Source of the DNA: Arsenophonus sp052174135
Lineage (GTDB): Bacteria > Pseudomonadota > Gammaproteobacteria > Enterobacterales > Enterobacteriaceae
Assembly (NCBI GenBank): GCA_052174135.1
Contig: JBQMRZ010000004.1
Location: 124,001 to 188,000 of the forward strand
Reading direction: 5' to 3'
Length of the DNA: 64,000 nt
Position numbers and translations under genes: made by a program. Positions 31,210 through 41,112 of this stretch are shown piece after piece. Under the pieces are notes generated by a model. It was not told where the DNA came from. It saw only the letters and a list, made by a program, of their open reading frames with translations, and searched no databases. Position 1 is the stretch's first letter. Every line of letters begins with the position of its first letter.

Positions 31210-31959
31210 TTATTCCTTAATGGCAAGTAATGAACCAAAATTAAAACATTGAAACCATAAATTAAAATGATTAAATCCTGCAGATTTTAAACGTGATTTA
31301 TGTTTATCAATTGAGTCAGTTAACATAATATTTTTCAGCATATTACGTTTTTGATTTATCTCTAATTCACTATAACCATGAGCACGTTTGAATTTATAAT
31401 GCATATTAGAAAATAAAGATTCAATTTTTTCATCATTAAAATTAAATTTTTCTGATAGTATTAAAATACCACCAGGATTAAGTCCTTGATAAATACGATT
31501 AATTAATTTTTGTCGAGCAGTTGGATGGATAAATTGTAAGGTAAAATTTAATACCACCATTGAAGCATTTTTTATATTAGTATCAAGAATATTACCTTCA
31601 ATTATTTCAACAAATATATTTGATTTATAATGATAAATATATTTTTTGCAATATTTGATCATTGCTATTGAATTATCAATAGCAATGATTTTACAGTTTT
31701 TAACATTAATATTACGACGAATTGATAATGTTACTGCACCTAAAGAACAACCGAGATCATAAATAGTACTATTTGGTTTGGCAAAACGTGTTGCGAAGAG
31801 CCCAATCATAGCAATAATATTTGAGTATCCAGGAATAGAGCGTTTTATCATGTTATTAAAAACTTTAGCTACTTTTTCATCAAATTTCCAGTCACCTAAA
31901 TTTATAATAGGGTTGGCGAATAAGATATCTTTTTGTTTATCTAAAATATATCTTGACAT
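31210..31959 (-). CDS. cmoA: Carboxy-S-adenosyl-L-methionine synthase CmoA
   Basis: Converts AdoMet and prephenate to carboxy-S-adenosylmethionine for CmoB. 249 residues (E. coli 247). Recognised by FATRFAKPNSTIYDLGCSLG, the CKIIAIDNSIAMI strand-loop, ENASMVVLNFTLQFIHP-like sequence and the C-terminal LWFQCFNFGSLLAIKE. Its presence implies a supply of prephenate, the shikimate-pathway intermediate, from the symbiont or host (inference). First gene of the cmoA-cmoB pair, convergent to nothing nearby and divergent from aspS. Confidence 0.98.
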   Translation of the reverse strand: MSRYILDKQKDILFANPIINLGDWKFDEKVAKVFNNMIKRSIPGYSNIIAMIGLFATRFAKPNSTIYDLGCSLGAVTLSIRRNINVKNCKIIAIDNSIAMIKYCKKYIYHYKSNIFVEIIEGNILDTNIKNASMVVLNFTLQFIHPTARQKLINRIYQGLNPGGILILSEKFNFNDEKIESLFSNMHYKFKRAHGYSELEINQKRNMLKNIMLTDSIDKHKSRLKSAGFNHFNLWFQCFNFGSLLAIKE

Positions 31960-32699
31960 AATTTATAGATCAATTAAATAGAAAGTGTTAATCTATTTAA
32001 TGAATTTTATATTAGTGCATAAATTAAATATTATTAACATGATAAATCATTAAGTATACTTATATTAACAAAATAAATAATTACATTTAAAATTAAATAA
32101 AACTTAATATCTAAGAAAAATAATAAATATTAACAAGAATAATCAAAATTATAGAATTAAAAAATATTATTTAATAATAATAATGTCACCAAGTATATTC
32201 TCTATATTTTATGATAAAACAATAAAAATTATCTTACAATATTAAAAATTAATTTGTAAAAATAAATATAAATAACTAAATAAAAGTATCATATATTCTT
32301 TTATCAATAATAATAGCATAAAGATAAAAATATTCTCAATAGCATTACATTAAATTTATTTCTCTTTATAATCTATAAAATTATAATTATTATAAACAAC
32401 TGCATACTGAATTATAAGCTTAATCACTTTTAAAGAAAATTTAAGTAATATTAAATATAATTTATATAATTAATTATTTCTTTTAGTTATATTAAATAAA
32501 GTTAAAAAGAATAATACACATGAAACCCTTAATTCTTACTATGAATATAATTTATTAATTAAAAGCTTTGAGAATAAAAAAAATAAAAACTATCTACTTT
32601 ATATAATGAAGTATACTTTTTTTTAAAAAAAAAGAGTATTAAATTATTAATATAAATTCTTCTATAATTTTATTATGATAATAAATAAAAGGATATCGT
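31960..32699. other. Divergent gap between cmoA and aspS
   Basis: 740 bp at the place of E. coli yecN, yecE and yecD. No trace of them is readable. It must hold both promoters, which cannot be told from the AT-rich background. An AAAAGGATATCGT ribosome site stands directly before aspS. Confidence 0.6.
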
Positions 32700-34472
32700 A
32701 TGCGCACAAATTATTGTGGTCATTTAGGAGTTGCTTATATTGGACAAAAAGTGACTCTTTGTGGCTGGGTGAATCGTCATCGCAATTTAGGAAAACTAAT
32801 TTTTATAGATATAAGAGATCGTGAAGGTTTAGTTCAAGTTGTTTTTATGCAAAAAAAATATAATGAACTTTTTGATAAAGCATTAGATTTACGCAATGAA
32901 TTTTGTATTCAAATTACAGGTATTGTAAAAAAACGTGAGCAAATTAATAAAAAAATACCGACTGGTAATATTGAAATTATTGCAGAATCATTGATTATTA
33001 TTAATCGCGCAGAAATATTACCAATAGATAACAATCAAGAAAACTCTGAAGAAATTAGATTAAAATATCGTTATCTTGATTTACGACAACCGAAAGTTGC
33101 AATGCGCTTAATAGAACGATCAAAAATTAGTAATTTTATTCGTCGTTTTATGGATAAAGAAGGTTTTCTTGATATTGAAACGCCTATTTTAACGAAAGCA
33201 ACGCCGGAAGGAGCGCGTGATTATCTTGTCCCAAGTCGTATTTATAAGGGAAAATTTTATGCTCTCCCGCAATCACCGCAACTTTTTAAACAATTATTAA
33301 TGATATCTGGTTTTGATCGTTATTATCAAATAGGAAAATGTTTTCGCGATGAAGATTTACGTGCTGATCGTCAACCTGAATTTACTCAGATAGATGTAGA
33401 AACTTCTTTTATGACTGCAAATCAAGTGCGTGATGTAATGGAGCGATTAATCAGTCACTTATGGCAAGAAAATAAAGGTATTGAGTTAGGAGCTTTTCCA
33501 GTAATAACTTTTTCTGAGGCCATGAAGCGTTATGGTTCAGATAAACCAGATTTACGTAATCCTTTAGAATTAATTGATATTACTGATTTAGTTAAGTTAG
33601 TTGAGTTTAAAATATTTTCTGATGCTGCTAATGATCCAAAAGGACGTGTAGTTGCACTTTGTGTTCCAGGGGGGGCAAGTTTAACGCGTAAGTTATTGAA
33701 TAGTTATTCTGAATTTGCTGCTATTTATAGTGAAAAAATGTTAACATGGATTAAAGTCAATTCATTAAATGTTTATCAAATTGATATTCAAAACCCAATA
33801 ATTAAATTATTACCGCGAGAGGTAATAACTAATTTATTAATACGCACTCAAGCTAAAGAAGGTGATATCTTATTATTTGGATCTGGAAAAAAAAATATTG
33901 TTAATGATGCAATGGGAGCTTTGCGATTAAAAGTAGGAGATGATTTAGAGATCACAAAGAATAAAACCTGGAAACCATTATGGGTTATTGATTTTCCAAT
34001 GTTTAAGGAAGATAAAAACGGAGAACTTAATGCTATGCACCATCCATTCACTGCACCAAAAGAATTTACTTCTGAACAATTAAAAAGTAAACCTTTATCT
34101 GCCATTGCTAATGCTTATGATATGGTTATTAATGGTTATGAAGTTGGTAGTGGATCAGTGCGAATTCATCATAATAAAATGCAAGAAACTGTTTTCGAAA
34201 TTCTAAAAATTAAAAAATTAGATCAGAAAAATAAATTTGGTTTCCTATTAGAGGCATTAAAATATGGTACGCCACCACATGCCGGGTTAGCTTTTGGTTT
34301 AGATAGACTTGTTATGTTGTTAACAGGAACAAAAAATATTCGAGATGTAATTGCATTTCCAAAAACATCTACAGCAACCTGTTTAATGACAAGTTCTCCA
34401 AGTGAAATTAATCCAATTGTATTATCAGAATTATCAATATCTGTTATTAAAAACACTAAAAAAATACTATGA
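32700..34472 (+). CDS. aspS: Aspartyl-tRNA synthetase
   Basis: Class-IIb synthetase charging tRNA-Asp. 590 residues as in E. coli. N-terminal OB-fold anticodon domain (MRTNYCGHLGVAYIGQKVTLCGWV), class-II motif 2 in FRDEDLRADRQPEFTQID, the bacterial GAD insertion domain in the middle (about residues 290-410), and motif 3 in GLAFGLDRLVMLLTG. The start follows AAAAGG. It is alone; the yebC-ruvCAB genes downstream in E. coli are missing. Confidence 0.99.
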   Translation: MRTNYCGHLGVAYIGQKVTLCGWVNRHRNLGKLIFIDIRDREGLVQVVFMQKKYNELFDKALDLRNEFCIQITGIVKKREQINKKIPTGNIEIIAESLIIINRAEILPIDNNQENSEEIRLKYRYLDLRQPKVAMRLIERSKISNFIRRFMDKEGFLDIETPILTKATPEGARDYLVPSRIYKGKFYALPQSPQLFKQLLMISGFDRYYQIGKCFRDEDLRADRQPEFTQIDVETSFMTANQVRDVMERLISHLWQENKGIELGAFPVITFSEAMKRYGSDKPDLRNPLELIDITDLVKLVEFKIFSDAANDPKGRVVALCVPGGASLTRKLLNSYSEFAAIYSEKMLTWIKVNSLNVYQIDIQNPIIKLLPREVITNLLIRTQAKEGDILLFGSGKKNIVNDAMGALRLKVGDDLEITKNKTWKPLWVIDFPMFKEDKNGELNAMHHPFTAPKEFTSEQLKSKPLSAIANAYDMVINGYEVGSGSVRIHHNKMQETVFEILKIKKLDQKNKFGFLLEALKYGTPPHAGLAFGLDRLVMLLTGTKNIRDVIAFPKTSTATCLMTSSPSEINPIVLSELSISVIKNTKKIL

Positions 34473-35217
34473 AATATAAATATCTAATAATTATTATTAC
34501 TTCTATTATTTATGGGTAATCAATTGGTTAAAATTAATAGTATGATATGATATAAAAGCGATAATTTAATCTTGGTAATTAAATTATTGTTACTAGTAAA
34601 TTTTAAGGCAATTAAACATAAAAAAGTTAGTATTAGTTAAAGGTAAAAAAGAAATAAATATTAATATTATCAAATATTTTTTGAGCCAATTTTATTAAAT
34701 TAATAACTATAATTTTTTATTTTACACATATTAAATCATCATTTTTCTTTAAAGCAAAAAATAATTACAAAATAATTAGTAATTAGGATAAAAATTATTA
34801 TATTTTTATATATCATATAAAGATTTATATATATTTTATTAACAATAAAAGTATTACTCTTTTTATTATTATTATTTTTATTAATTAACTATGATTATAT
34901 TTATGCACTAAAAAGATTCACTTAATTATTTTCAAAATCATTTATAACTTAAAAATAAAAAAAATTTAAGTATAAATTAAAATGCTTTTATATTAAAAAT
35001 ATATCATAAAATTGATAATTAAAAGTTTAATTAAATTAATTTATTTATAAATAAAATTTTTTTTATAAAAATTAATCTAAAGGATATTAAATTTAAAGAT
35101 AAATATTTATTTTGATTATAGATTCCTGTTTAATTAAGAACATAATACTTATTATGAATTATAATTAATTAATTTATAATTAAATATTCTTAAATATTAA
35201 TTGAACATATTAATAAA
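34473..35217. other. Decayed gap at the nudB-yebC-ruvCAB position
   Basis: E. coli has nudB, yebC, ruvC, ruvA and ruvB between aspS and znuB. Only 745 bp of untraceable AT-rich DNA remain. A 10-bp perfect hairpin at 34561-34587 (loop CTTGGTA) about 90 bp after aspS may end its transcript, though no T run follows. Confidence 0.6.
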
Positions 35218-36003
35218 TTAATTTTCTTTTTTAAAAAACAAATTCAATATAAATAAAAAACTTGCGCAAATCACAACTGATGGTCCTGCTGGTGTATCAT
35301 AATAAGCAGATAAAATAAGTCCAGTTGTTACGGCGACCATACCAATAATAATAGCAGCTATTACCATTTGTTCTGGTGTTTTAGAAAATCTTCTACAAGT
35401 AGCGGGGGGGATAATTAATAATGATGTAATGATTAAAGCACCAACAAATTTTGTTGCAATACTTATAGCAAATGCAGTAATCAGAATTAATAGTATTTTA
35501 ATTCGTTGTATTTTTATACCATCAATAAAAGCTAAATCTTGATTAACCGTTACTGACAATAAGTTACGCCATTGCCAAATAATGATTAAGCAAATAATAG
35601 TAACACTTATCGCAATTAAAAAAATATCTTTGGTTGTTATCGATAATAGATCACCAAATAAATAAGTCATCAAATCAATACGAATATTAGTAATCAAACT
35701 CATAAGTACTAATCCAACCGATAAGGTACTGTGTGCCATTATACCTAACAAAGTATCAATCGCTAATTCTTGACATTTTTCTAACCAAATTAATAAGATT
35801 GAAAGAACAAGTGTAACAGCAATAACAGTATAAAATACATTAAGATTTAGTAGTAAAGCAAAAACAATACCAAGTAATGAAGCATGAGCAAGGGTATCAC
35901 CAAAATATGACATACGACGCCAAATAATGAAAGAACCTAGTGGTCCAGCAACAATAGCTAACAATATACCAGCTAACCAACTAGGTAGCAATAAATCAAT
36001 CAT
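35218..36003 (-). CDS. znuB: Zinc ABC transporter permease ZnuB
   Basis: Membrane subunit of the high-affinity zinc importer. 261 residues as in E. coli, with seven to eight hydrophobic segments and the family stretches LAGILLAIVAGPLGSFIIWRR, RMSYFGDTLAHASLLG and FVGALIITSLLIIPPATCRR. It follows znuC by 88 bp on the same strand and is likely in one transcript with it under the Zur box at 36789-36811. No defect is visible. Confidence 0.97.
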   Translation of the reverse strand: MIDLLLPSWLAGILLAIVAGPLGSFIIWRRMSYFGDTLAHASLLGIVFALLLNLNVFYTVIAVTLVLSILLIWLEKCQELAIDTLLGIMAHSTLSVGLVLMSLITNIRIDLMTYLFGDLLSITTKDIFLIAISVTIICLIIIWQWRNLLSVTVNQDLAFIDGIKIQRIKILLILITAFAISIATKFVGALIITSLLIIPPATCRRFSKTPEQMVIAAIIIGMVAVTTGLILSAYYDTPAGPSVVICASFLFILNLFFKKEN

Positions 36004-36091
36004 GATTAATAATTTCCCTGTAAGTTTATCAGTAATATGCTTATATAGATTATATTGATGATTATTATGATAGTGATAATAGATACTCTAT

Positions 36092-36763
36092 TTATTTTAT
36101 TTTATGATGACTAAACATAGCAATAAATTTTGGATTTAAAGCTATATCTTCAGGTCGACCAGAACAGCATATTTTTTTATTAATACAGAGTACTTTATCA
36201 GTTTTTGTCATAACTATATGAAGATCATGTGAGATAATAAAAATAGCGCAATTTAATTTTATTCGAATTTTTTCAATTAAATCATATAAAGAAACTTGAG
36301 CGCTGATATCTAAACCTCGCGTTGGTTCATCTAAAACAAGTAATTGTGGTTGATTAAGTAGTGCTCTGGCAAGTAAAATGCGTTGAATTTCACCACCTGA
36401 TAGTTTTTGCATTTGTTTTTCAATAAGATGATTTGCGTTAACACTTATTAAAGCAGAAATAATATTAGTGGTTTTTATTCTAGGTTTTAATGTCATAAAA
36501 CTTTTAACTGTTAAAGGTATCGTAATATCTAATGGTAATTTTTGTGGTACATAACCAATACATAATTTTTCTCTGTAGATTACTTTTCCTTTATTTGGAG
36601 TTATTAACCCAAGAATTATTTTAGCTAATGTTGATTTACCAGCGCCATTTGGACCCAATAAAGTTAATATTTCTTCAGAATGTAAATCAAAGGAAATATT
36701 TTTAATAATTTGCTGTGAACCATAATTAACAAAAATATTTTTTAAACTTAATAATGTTTTCAT
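36092..36763 (-). CDS. znuC: Zinc ABC transporter ATP-binding protein ZnuC
   Basis: ATPase of the ZnuABC importer. I chose the ATG at 36763 (M-K-T-L-L-S-L-K-N), which fits E. coli MTSLVSLENV; a longer frame beginning at 36814 would run through the Zur operator. 223 residues, about 28 shorter than E. coli at the C-terminus, where E. coli has a His-rich tail. Walker A is GPNGAGKST, the signature is KLSGGEIQRILLARAL, Walker B is LLVLDEPTRGLD, and the switch His is in IISHDLH. Transcribed with znuB, divergent from znuA. Confidence 0.97.
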   Translation of the reverse strand: MKTLLSLKNIFVNYGSQQIIKNISFDLHSEEILTLLGPNGAGKSTLAKIILGLITPNKGKVIYREKLCIGYVPQKLPLDITIPLTVKSFMTLKPRIKTTNIISALISVNANHLIEKQMQKLSGGEIQRILLARALLNQPQLLVLDEPTRGLDISAQVSLYDLIEKIRIKLNCAIFIISHDLHIVMTKTDKVLCINKKICCSGRPEDIALNPKFIAMFSHHKIK

Positions 36764-36788
36764 GATAAATAATTCTTGTAGGATTATT

Positions 36789-36811
36789 AAAACGTTATAA
36801 TATAACATTAT
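36789..36811. promoter_or_regulatory. Zur (zinc uptake regulator) operator
   Basis: The 13-bp core GTTATAATATAAC (36794-36806) is a perfect inverted repeat around A36800. Over the 23-bp gammaproteobacterial Zur consensus as I recall it (GAAATGTTATA-N-TATAACATTTC), 18 of 22 positions match. It lies in the 109-bp space between divergent znuC and znuA, exactly where the E. coli Zur site is, so it would repress both sides when zinc is plentiful. Confidence 0.85.
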
Positions 36812-36872
36812 CAAAATTAGTCTATAAAAATTATCATTTAATGATACCTAAAACAAAAAAATATTGAAAATT

Positions 36873-37793
36873 ATGTGGAAAAAATATATTAAGACAGGAT
36901 TTTTACTTTGTTTCTTATCTACTAGCCATGCTGATGTTATTACGTCAATCCGTCCATTAGGTTTTATTGCTGCAGCTATTACTAATGGTGTTATTGATTT
37001 AAAAATATTAATACCTAATGGTATTTCACCTCATTATTATTCTTTAAAACCATCTGATTTAAAAAAGATTAAAACTGCTGATCTTTTTATTTGGATTGGA
37101 TCAAATATGGAAACTTTTTTAGAGAAGCCATTAAAAAAATTATCTATTCAGAAACAGATCTCATTAATCGAGGTTTTAGCTATAAAAAAAATTTTATTGA
37201 AAAATAATGATTATACTATACAAGCAAATAATAAAAACCATAATAGCTATCATTATGATCTTTATCATAATTATCGTTTATATAATAAGTATAATATGCA
37301 TATCTGGTTATCACCAGAGATTGCACGTGTTATTGCTAATATTATTTATCATAGATTAATTTATTTATACCCTAAATATAAAAAAGAATTCACCGTAAAC
37401 CTTCATGAATTCGAAGAGAAATTAACGCAAACTGATAAAAATATTGCTAAAATATTACAGTCGGTTCAAAATAAGCAATATTTTGTTTTTCATGATGCTT
37501 ATGATTATTTTGAAAAGCACTATCATTTGGGTTCATTAGGTTATTTTACTATTAATCCTATCATTCAGCCGGGCGCAAAAAAAATATATCAAATAAGAAC
37601 AATGTTGGCTCAAAAAAAAATAGTTTGTATTTTTATTGAACCACAATTCAAGTCAACTCTTATAAAAAATACCAACGTACGAATAGGTATATTAGATCCA
37701 TTAGGTAGCAGTATTAAATTAAGTAAAGATAGTTATATGGAATTTTTAACGGTGTTATCTAATCAATTTAAGTGTTGTCTAGATAAAGACTAG
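36873..37793 (+). CDS. znuA: Periplasmic zinc-binding protein ZnuA
   Basis: Solute-binding protein that hands Zn2+ to ZnuBC. I start it at the ATG of 36873 (MWKKYIKTGFLLCFLSTSHA), giving a signal peptide cut after SHA; a TTG nine bases earlier is less likely. 306 residues. The three zinc-ligand histidines of the family are in SPHYYSLKPSD, NMHIWLSPEIA and FVFHDAYDYF. The His/Asp-rich loop of E. coli ZnuA is reduced to a weakly His-rich NKNHNSYHYDLYHNY. mepM starts 13 bp downstream, so the two probably share a transcript. Confidence 0.96.
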   Translation: MWKKYIKTGFLLCFLSTSHADVITSIRPLGFIAAAITNGVIDLKILIPNGISPHYYSLKPSDLKKIKTADLFIWIGSNMETFLEKPLKKLSIQKQISLIEVLAIKKILLKNNDYTIQANNKNHNSYHYDLYHNYRLYNKYNMHIWLSPEIARVIANIIYHRLIYLYPKYKKEFTVNLHEFEEKLTQTDKNIAKILQSVQNKQYFVFHDAYDYFEKHYHLGSLGYFTINPIIQPGAKKIYQIRTMLAQKKIVCIFIEPQFKSTLIKNTNVRIGILDPLGSSIKLSKDSYMEFLTVLSNQFKCCLDKD

Positions 37794-37806
37794 AAGGAAT
37801 TTAATA

Positions 37807-39159
37807 GTGCAGCAAATGACAAAAACTATTATTCAAGTATATGGTAGTTTACCTAAACCTCATAAAATTATGCTAAGCACATTAACCGTAATGACATTAG
37901 CTATCATAATTTGGCACCCGATTATTACTCAACAATATGATAAAAATAAAAATATTTCAGAAGAATCACCAATAAATAGAGATATTATTATTAGAAAGGA
38001 TAATAGTGAAAAAGATATCAATCAAATAGACAACTCAGATACCGACAATGTCATTACCGATAATAGTGAACAGTTACCAGATGAAGGAATAACTGATAAA
38101 GAAGGTTCTGATCGGTTTGATGAACATATTGTTTCAAATGGCGATAATCTGATTGGTATTTTAACTCAGTATGGTCTAGATACTAGTGATATTTTAGAGA
38201 TTGCTAATCAACATGAAGTTTTACGTAATTTGCAAATAGGGCAGACATTAAGTTGGGAATTAAATAAAGATGGGAAGTTACAGGTACTAACATGGATTAT
38301 TTCGCAACGCGAAACACGAATCTATACTCGACAAGAATCTTCTAGTATTTTCAATGAAGAGAAACGAATTCGTCAAGGTATTTGGGTTAATAAAATTATA
38401 AAAGGTAAAATAAATGATAATTTTACCTCTAGTGCAATTAATGCAGGATTAACGTATAGTGAAGCACATGAAGTATCTAAAGCATTACAATGGCAAATTG
38501 ATTTACGTAAACTAAAATCTGGCGATAAATTTTCGCTCTTGTTAAGTCGTGAAATGCTTGATGGTCATAACAAACAAAGTCGACTATTAAGTGTTCACTT
38601 ATTAACTAATGGTAAGAATTACTATATTTTTCGGGCGAAAAATGGTTTCTATTATGATAGTGAAGCTAATAGCTTAGGGCAAGGTTTTTTACGTTACCCT
38701 ACAACTAAAATTTTTAGAGTCTCTTCACACTTTAGTTTACATCGTATAAATCCTATAACTGGGCGTTCTACCCCTCATCAAGGAGTAGATTTTTCAATGC
38801 CTATTGGAACGACAATAGTAGCAGTTGGTAATGGTGAAGTTATTGTAGCAAAATATAGTGAAATGGCTGGTAATTTTATTGTTATTCGCCATAGTCATCA
38901 ATATATAACTCGTTATATGCATTTACGTAAATTATTAGTTAAAGTAGGTCAAAAAGTAAAAAAAAGTGAACGGATTGCATTATCAGGTGATACAGGACGT
39001 ACTACTGGACCTCATCTTCATTATGAATTGTGGTTTAATCGGCGAGCAGTTAATCCATTAACTGCGAATTTACCTTATTCAGAACAATTAACAGGTAAAG
39101 ATCGCAAACTCTTTTTAGCATTTGTTAAAGAAAACAAATTAAAGATGGTAATTAATTAA
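37807..39159 (+). CDS. mepM: Murein DD-endopeptidase MepM (YebA)
   Basis: Peptidoglycan hydrolase that cuts D-Ala-mDAP cross-links, allowing wall growth. It starts with GTG after AAGGA; MQQMTKTIIQVYGSLPKPHK aligns with E. coli MQQIARSV..LPRPHR. 450 residues (E. coli 440). One N-terminal membrane anchor (LSTLTVMTLAIIIW), an acidic linker, a LysM-like segment (DNLIGILTQYGLDTSDIL), then the LytM/M23 zinc domain with ligands in HQGVDFSMP, YMHLRK and HLHYELW. It follows znuA as in E. coli; lpxM, next in E. coli, is gone. Confidence 0.97.
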   Translation: MQQMTKTIIQVYGSLPKPHKIMLSTLTVMTLAIIIWHPIITQQYDKNKNISEESPINRDIIIRKDNSEKDINQIDNSDTDNVITDNSEQLPDEGITDKEGSDRFDEHIVSNGDNLIGILTQYGLDTSDILEIANQHEVLRNLQIGQTLSWELNKDGKLQVLTWIISQRETRIYTRQESSSIFNEEKRIRQGIWVNKIIKGKINDNFTSSAINAGLTYSEAHEVSKALQWQIDLRKLKSGDKFSLLLSREMLDGHNKQSRLLSVHLLTNGKNYYIFRAKNGFYYDSEANSLGQGFLRYPTTKIFRVSSHFSLHRINPITGRSTPHQGVDFSMPIGTTIVAVGNGEVIVAKYSEMAGNFIVIRHSHQYITRYMHLRKLLVKVGQKVKKSERIALSGDTGRTTGPHLHYELWFNRRAVNPLTANLPYSEQLTGKDRKLFLAFVKENKLKMVIN

Positions 39160-39501
39160 TGTAATTTTTAAAAAAAATAGATTATAAAAACTATTTTATT
39201 TATATTTACTCTAATAATTTTTTATTACAGAACATATACAATTAATATTGTAATTAATTTCATATTTTAGCTTTTATATATTAAATTTAAATATATTAAT
39301 TAATAAGTAGCAAAATATATACAATAAACTTAATTATATTTATTTTTATTCTATTATTTTTCACTTAAAATATTTGTAGATTTAGTGTATTGACATTTAC
39401 TTGTCTATTGTGTTAAGTGATCTATTTTTTATAAAATAAATAAAATAGATATATTAATTGTTAAATTAACAAATAACTTTATGATCAGAAAAAAAAATAA
39501 T

Positions 39502-39533
39502 TTTCTCTATTATTTTTTAAATTAATAGAGAAA
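39502..39533 (-). terminator. Minus-strand terminator-like hairpin
   Basis: TTTCTCTATTA (39502-39512) and TAATAGAGAAA (39523-39533) pair perfectly over 11 bp with a 10-base loop. On the minus strand the stem is followed by ATTATTTTTTTTT, a strong T tract. No intact minus-strand gene ends near it; pykA ends 1.6 kb away. Confidence 0.4.
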
Positions 39534-40611
39534 TAAATAAAAAATATATTAATAAGATATTTTTATTGCAGCATAATTTAATATTGTTTTGACTGAATTA
39601 ATTTTCTATGATATAATTGATATTATAATTAATCAATATTCACATGATCATTTAATTATTATATATATGAAGATTATAATATAATATTATTTTATAATAC
39701 ATAATTGCCATATAACTAAAATTAAAATTTAAAAAATATCAATTATGTTTTATTATTAAAATAATCTTATTAATTATTTTAATAAGATTATTAATTTTTT
39801 AATAATCATTAAATATTTTAAATGTTAAAAATATGTTATTTGTTGCTTAATATTAAGAATGGATATTTAGATTTTTCATCATAATTTAAATTATAACAAA
39901 GAAAACAGTAAATTTATTATTTTTTTTTGAAATTATAAATAAGCTTATTTATAGCAAATATTTTAATTGATGATCTGTATCATATCATTGATTATAATAT
40001 TATTTATAATTAATAATTATACATTTAATAAATTAAATACTTATAAACTAATGAGAAATATTATCAAATAAATTAGTTATGATATTATTATTTTAATATA
40101 ATAAACAAAGAGTTAAAAGTGTCTATTTGAAATAAATATTTATATATAAAATATCTCTATAATAAAATTATTAAAAATTTTTAATGCTAATTAGTTAAAT
40201 TCTTTTATTAACCTAATTAGTTTTCGAAATGAAAAAAAATAACTTATATTTAATTAATATGTTGAATTATTATTCATAATGATACATTTTTATTGATTTT
40301 ATATTTGTTGAATAATATATATTGATATTAAAAAGCAGTCTTATTAAATTAATTTTTATCTCATTTAATGAGAAATTTTATTTTTAACTTTAAGATTAAA
40401 ATTAAATATATAATGGTTTTATTAAAATAAAATCATAATAGAAAATACTTTAATTAAAATAAAATAATATTTTTTTTAAGTTACACTATTAATAAAATTA
40501 TATTTGAATATAATTTATCTATTTATTTTTTATAAAAAAAATAAAACTTATTTACAATAATATGATTTCTTATAAAAAAGCTAAAAATTTTAATAAAAAT
40601 GATTTATAATT

Positions 40612-40648
40612 CATTATTATTTATTTTTAATAAAAATAAATAATAATG
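40612..40648. repeat. Perfect 18-bp inverted repeat, 1-base centre
   Basis: Arms 40612-40629 and 40631-40648 are exact reverse complements around A40630, bounded by a C-G pair. Confidence 0.85.
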
Positions 40649-41112
40649 TTTCATTTTATTAATATGCTATTTTTCTCAATAAATTTTAAAAGTTGTGGAT
40701 ATATTTATAAACTTTAAGATAAGTATCTTGCATGTAAAATATATATTTAATGTTAATTTTTATTGAAAATAGATTATCATATTTATTAAGATAAATAGTT
40801 CTATATTTAAAATTATTTGTAATAATAATTTCATTTCATTATTTCATAATAATAAATTTTTATTTTTTTTAAGTATAAATATTATTTTTTATCTAATTAA
40901 ACTTATAATTTTTATATAAAAATTATATAATTAATAAATATACTTATGAAGTACAAGTGCTATAATGTTATTTATCAAAATTAATAAAACATTTTTATTC
41001 AAGTAAACACTAAAGTATTCTTTAAATATTAAATATAATTTAAATCATTTTATTTATTAATAAATAAAATACGTTGCTTATGATGAGATTAAAATTGTTT
41101 AATATTGTAAAA

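Larger units (their letters stand above)
39160..41112. other. Decayed gap at the lpxM position
   Basis: E. coli lpxM (lipid A myristoyl transferase) lies here. I searched both strands by eye for its conserved stretches and found none in these 1.95 kb. The gap holds hairpins at 39502-39533 and 40612-40648 and a single DnaA-box-like 9-mer near 40693. Confidence 0.6.

Noticed and set aside
36764..36814. Longer N-terminus for ZnuC from 36814
   Set aside because: It would translate the Zur operator and adds 17 residues with no counterpart in the family.
39361..39420. Eight-base terminal inverted repeats (TCACTTAA...TTAAGTGA) bounding exactly 60 bp, like a miniature mobile element
   Set aside because: No target-site duplication, no second copy noticed, and eight matching bases can arise by chance in this composition.
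40690..40699. DnaA-box-like TGTGGATAT and thus a replication origin
   Set aside because: A single imperfect 9-mer, with no cluster of boxes, no dnaA/gidA/rpmH neighbours and no other origin signs.
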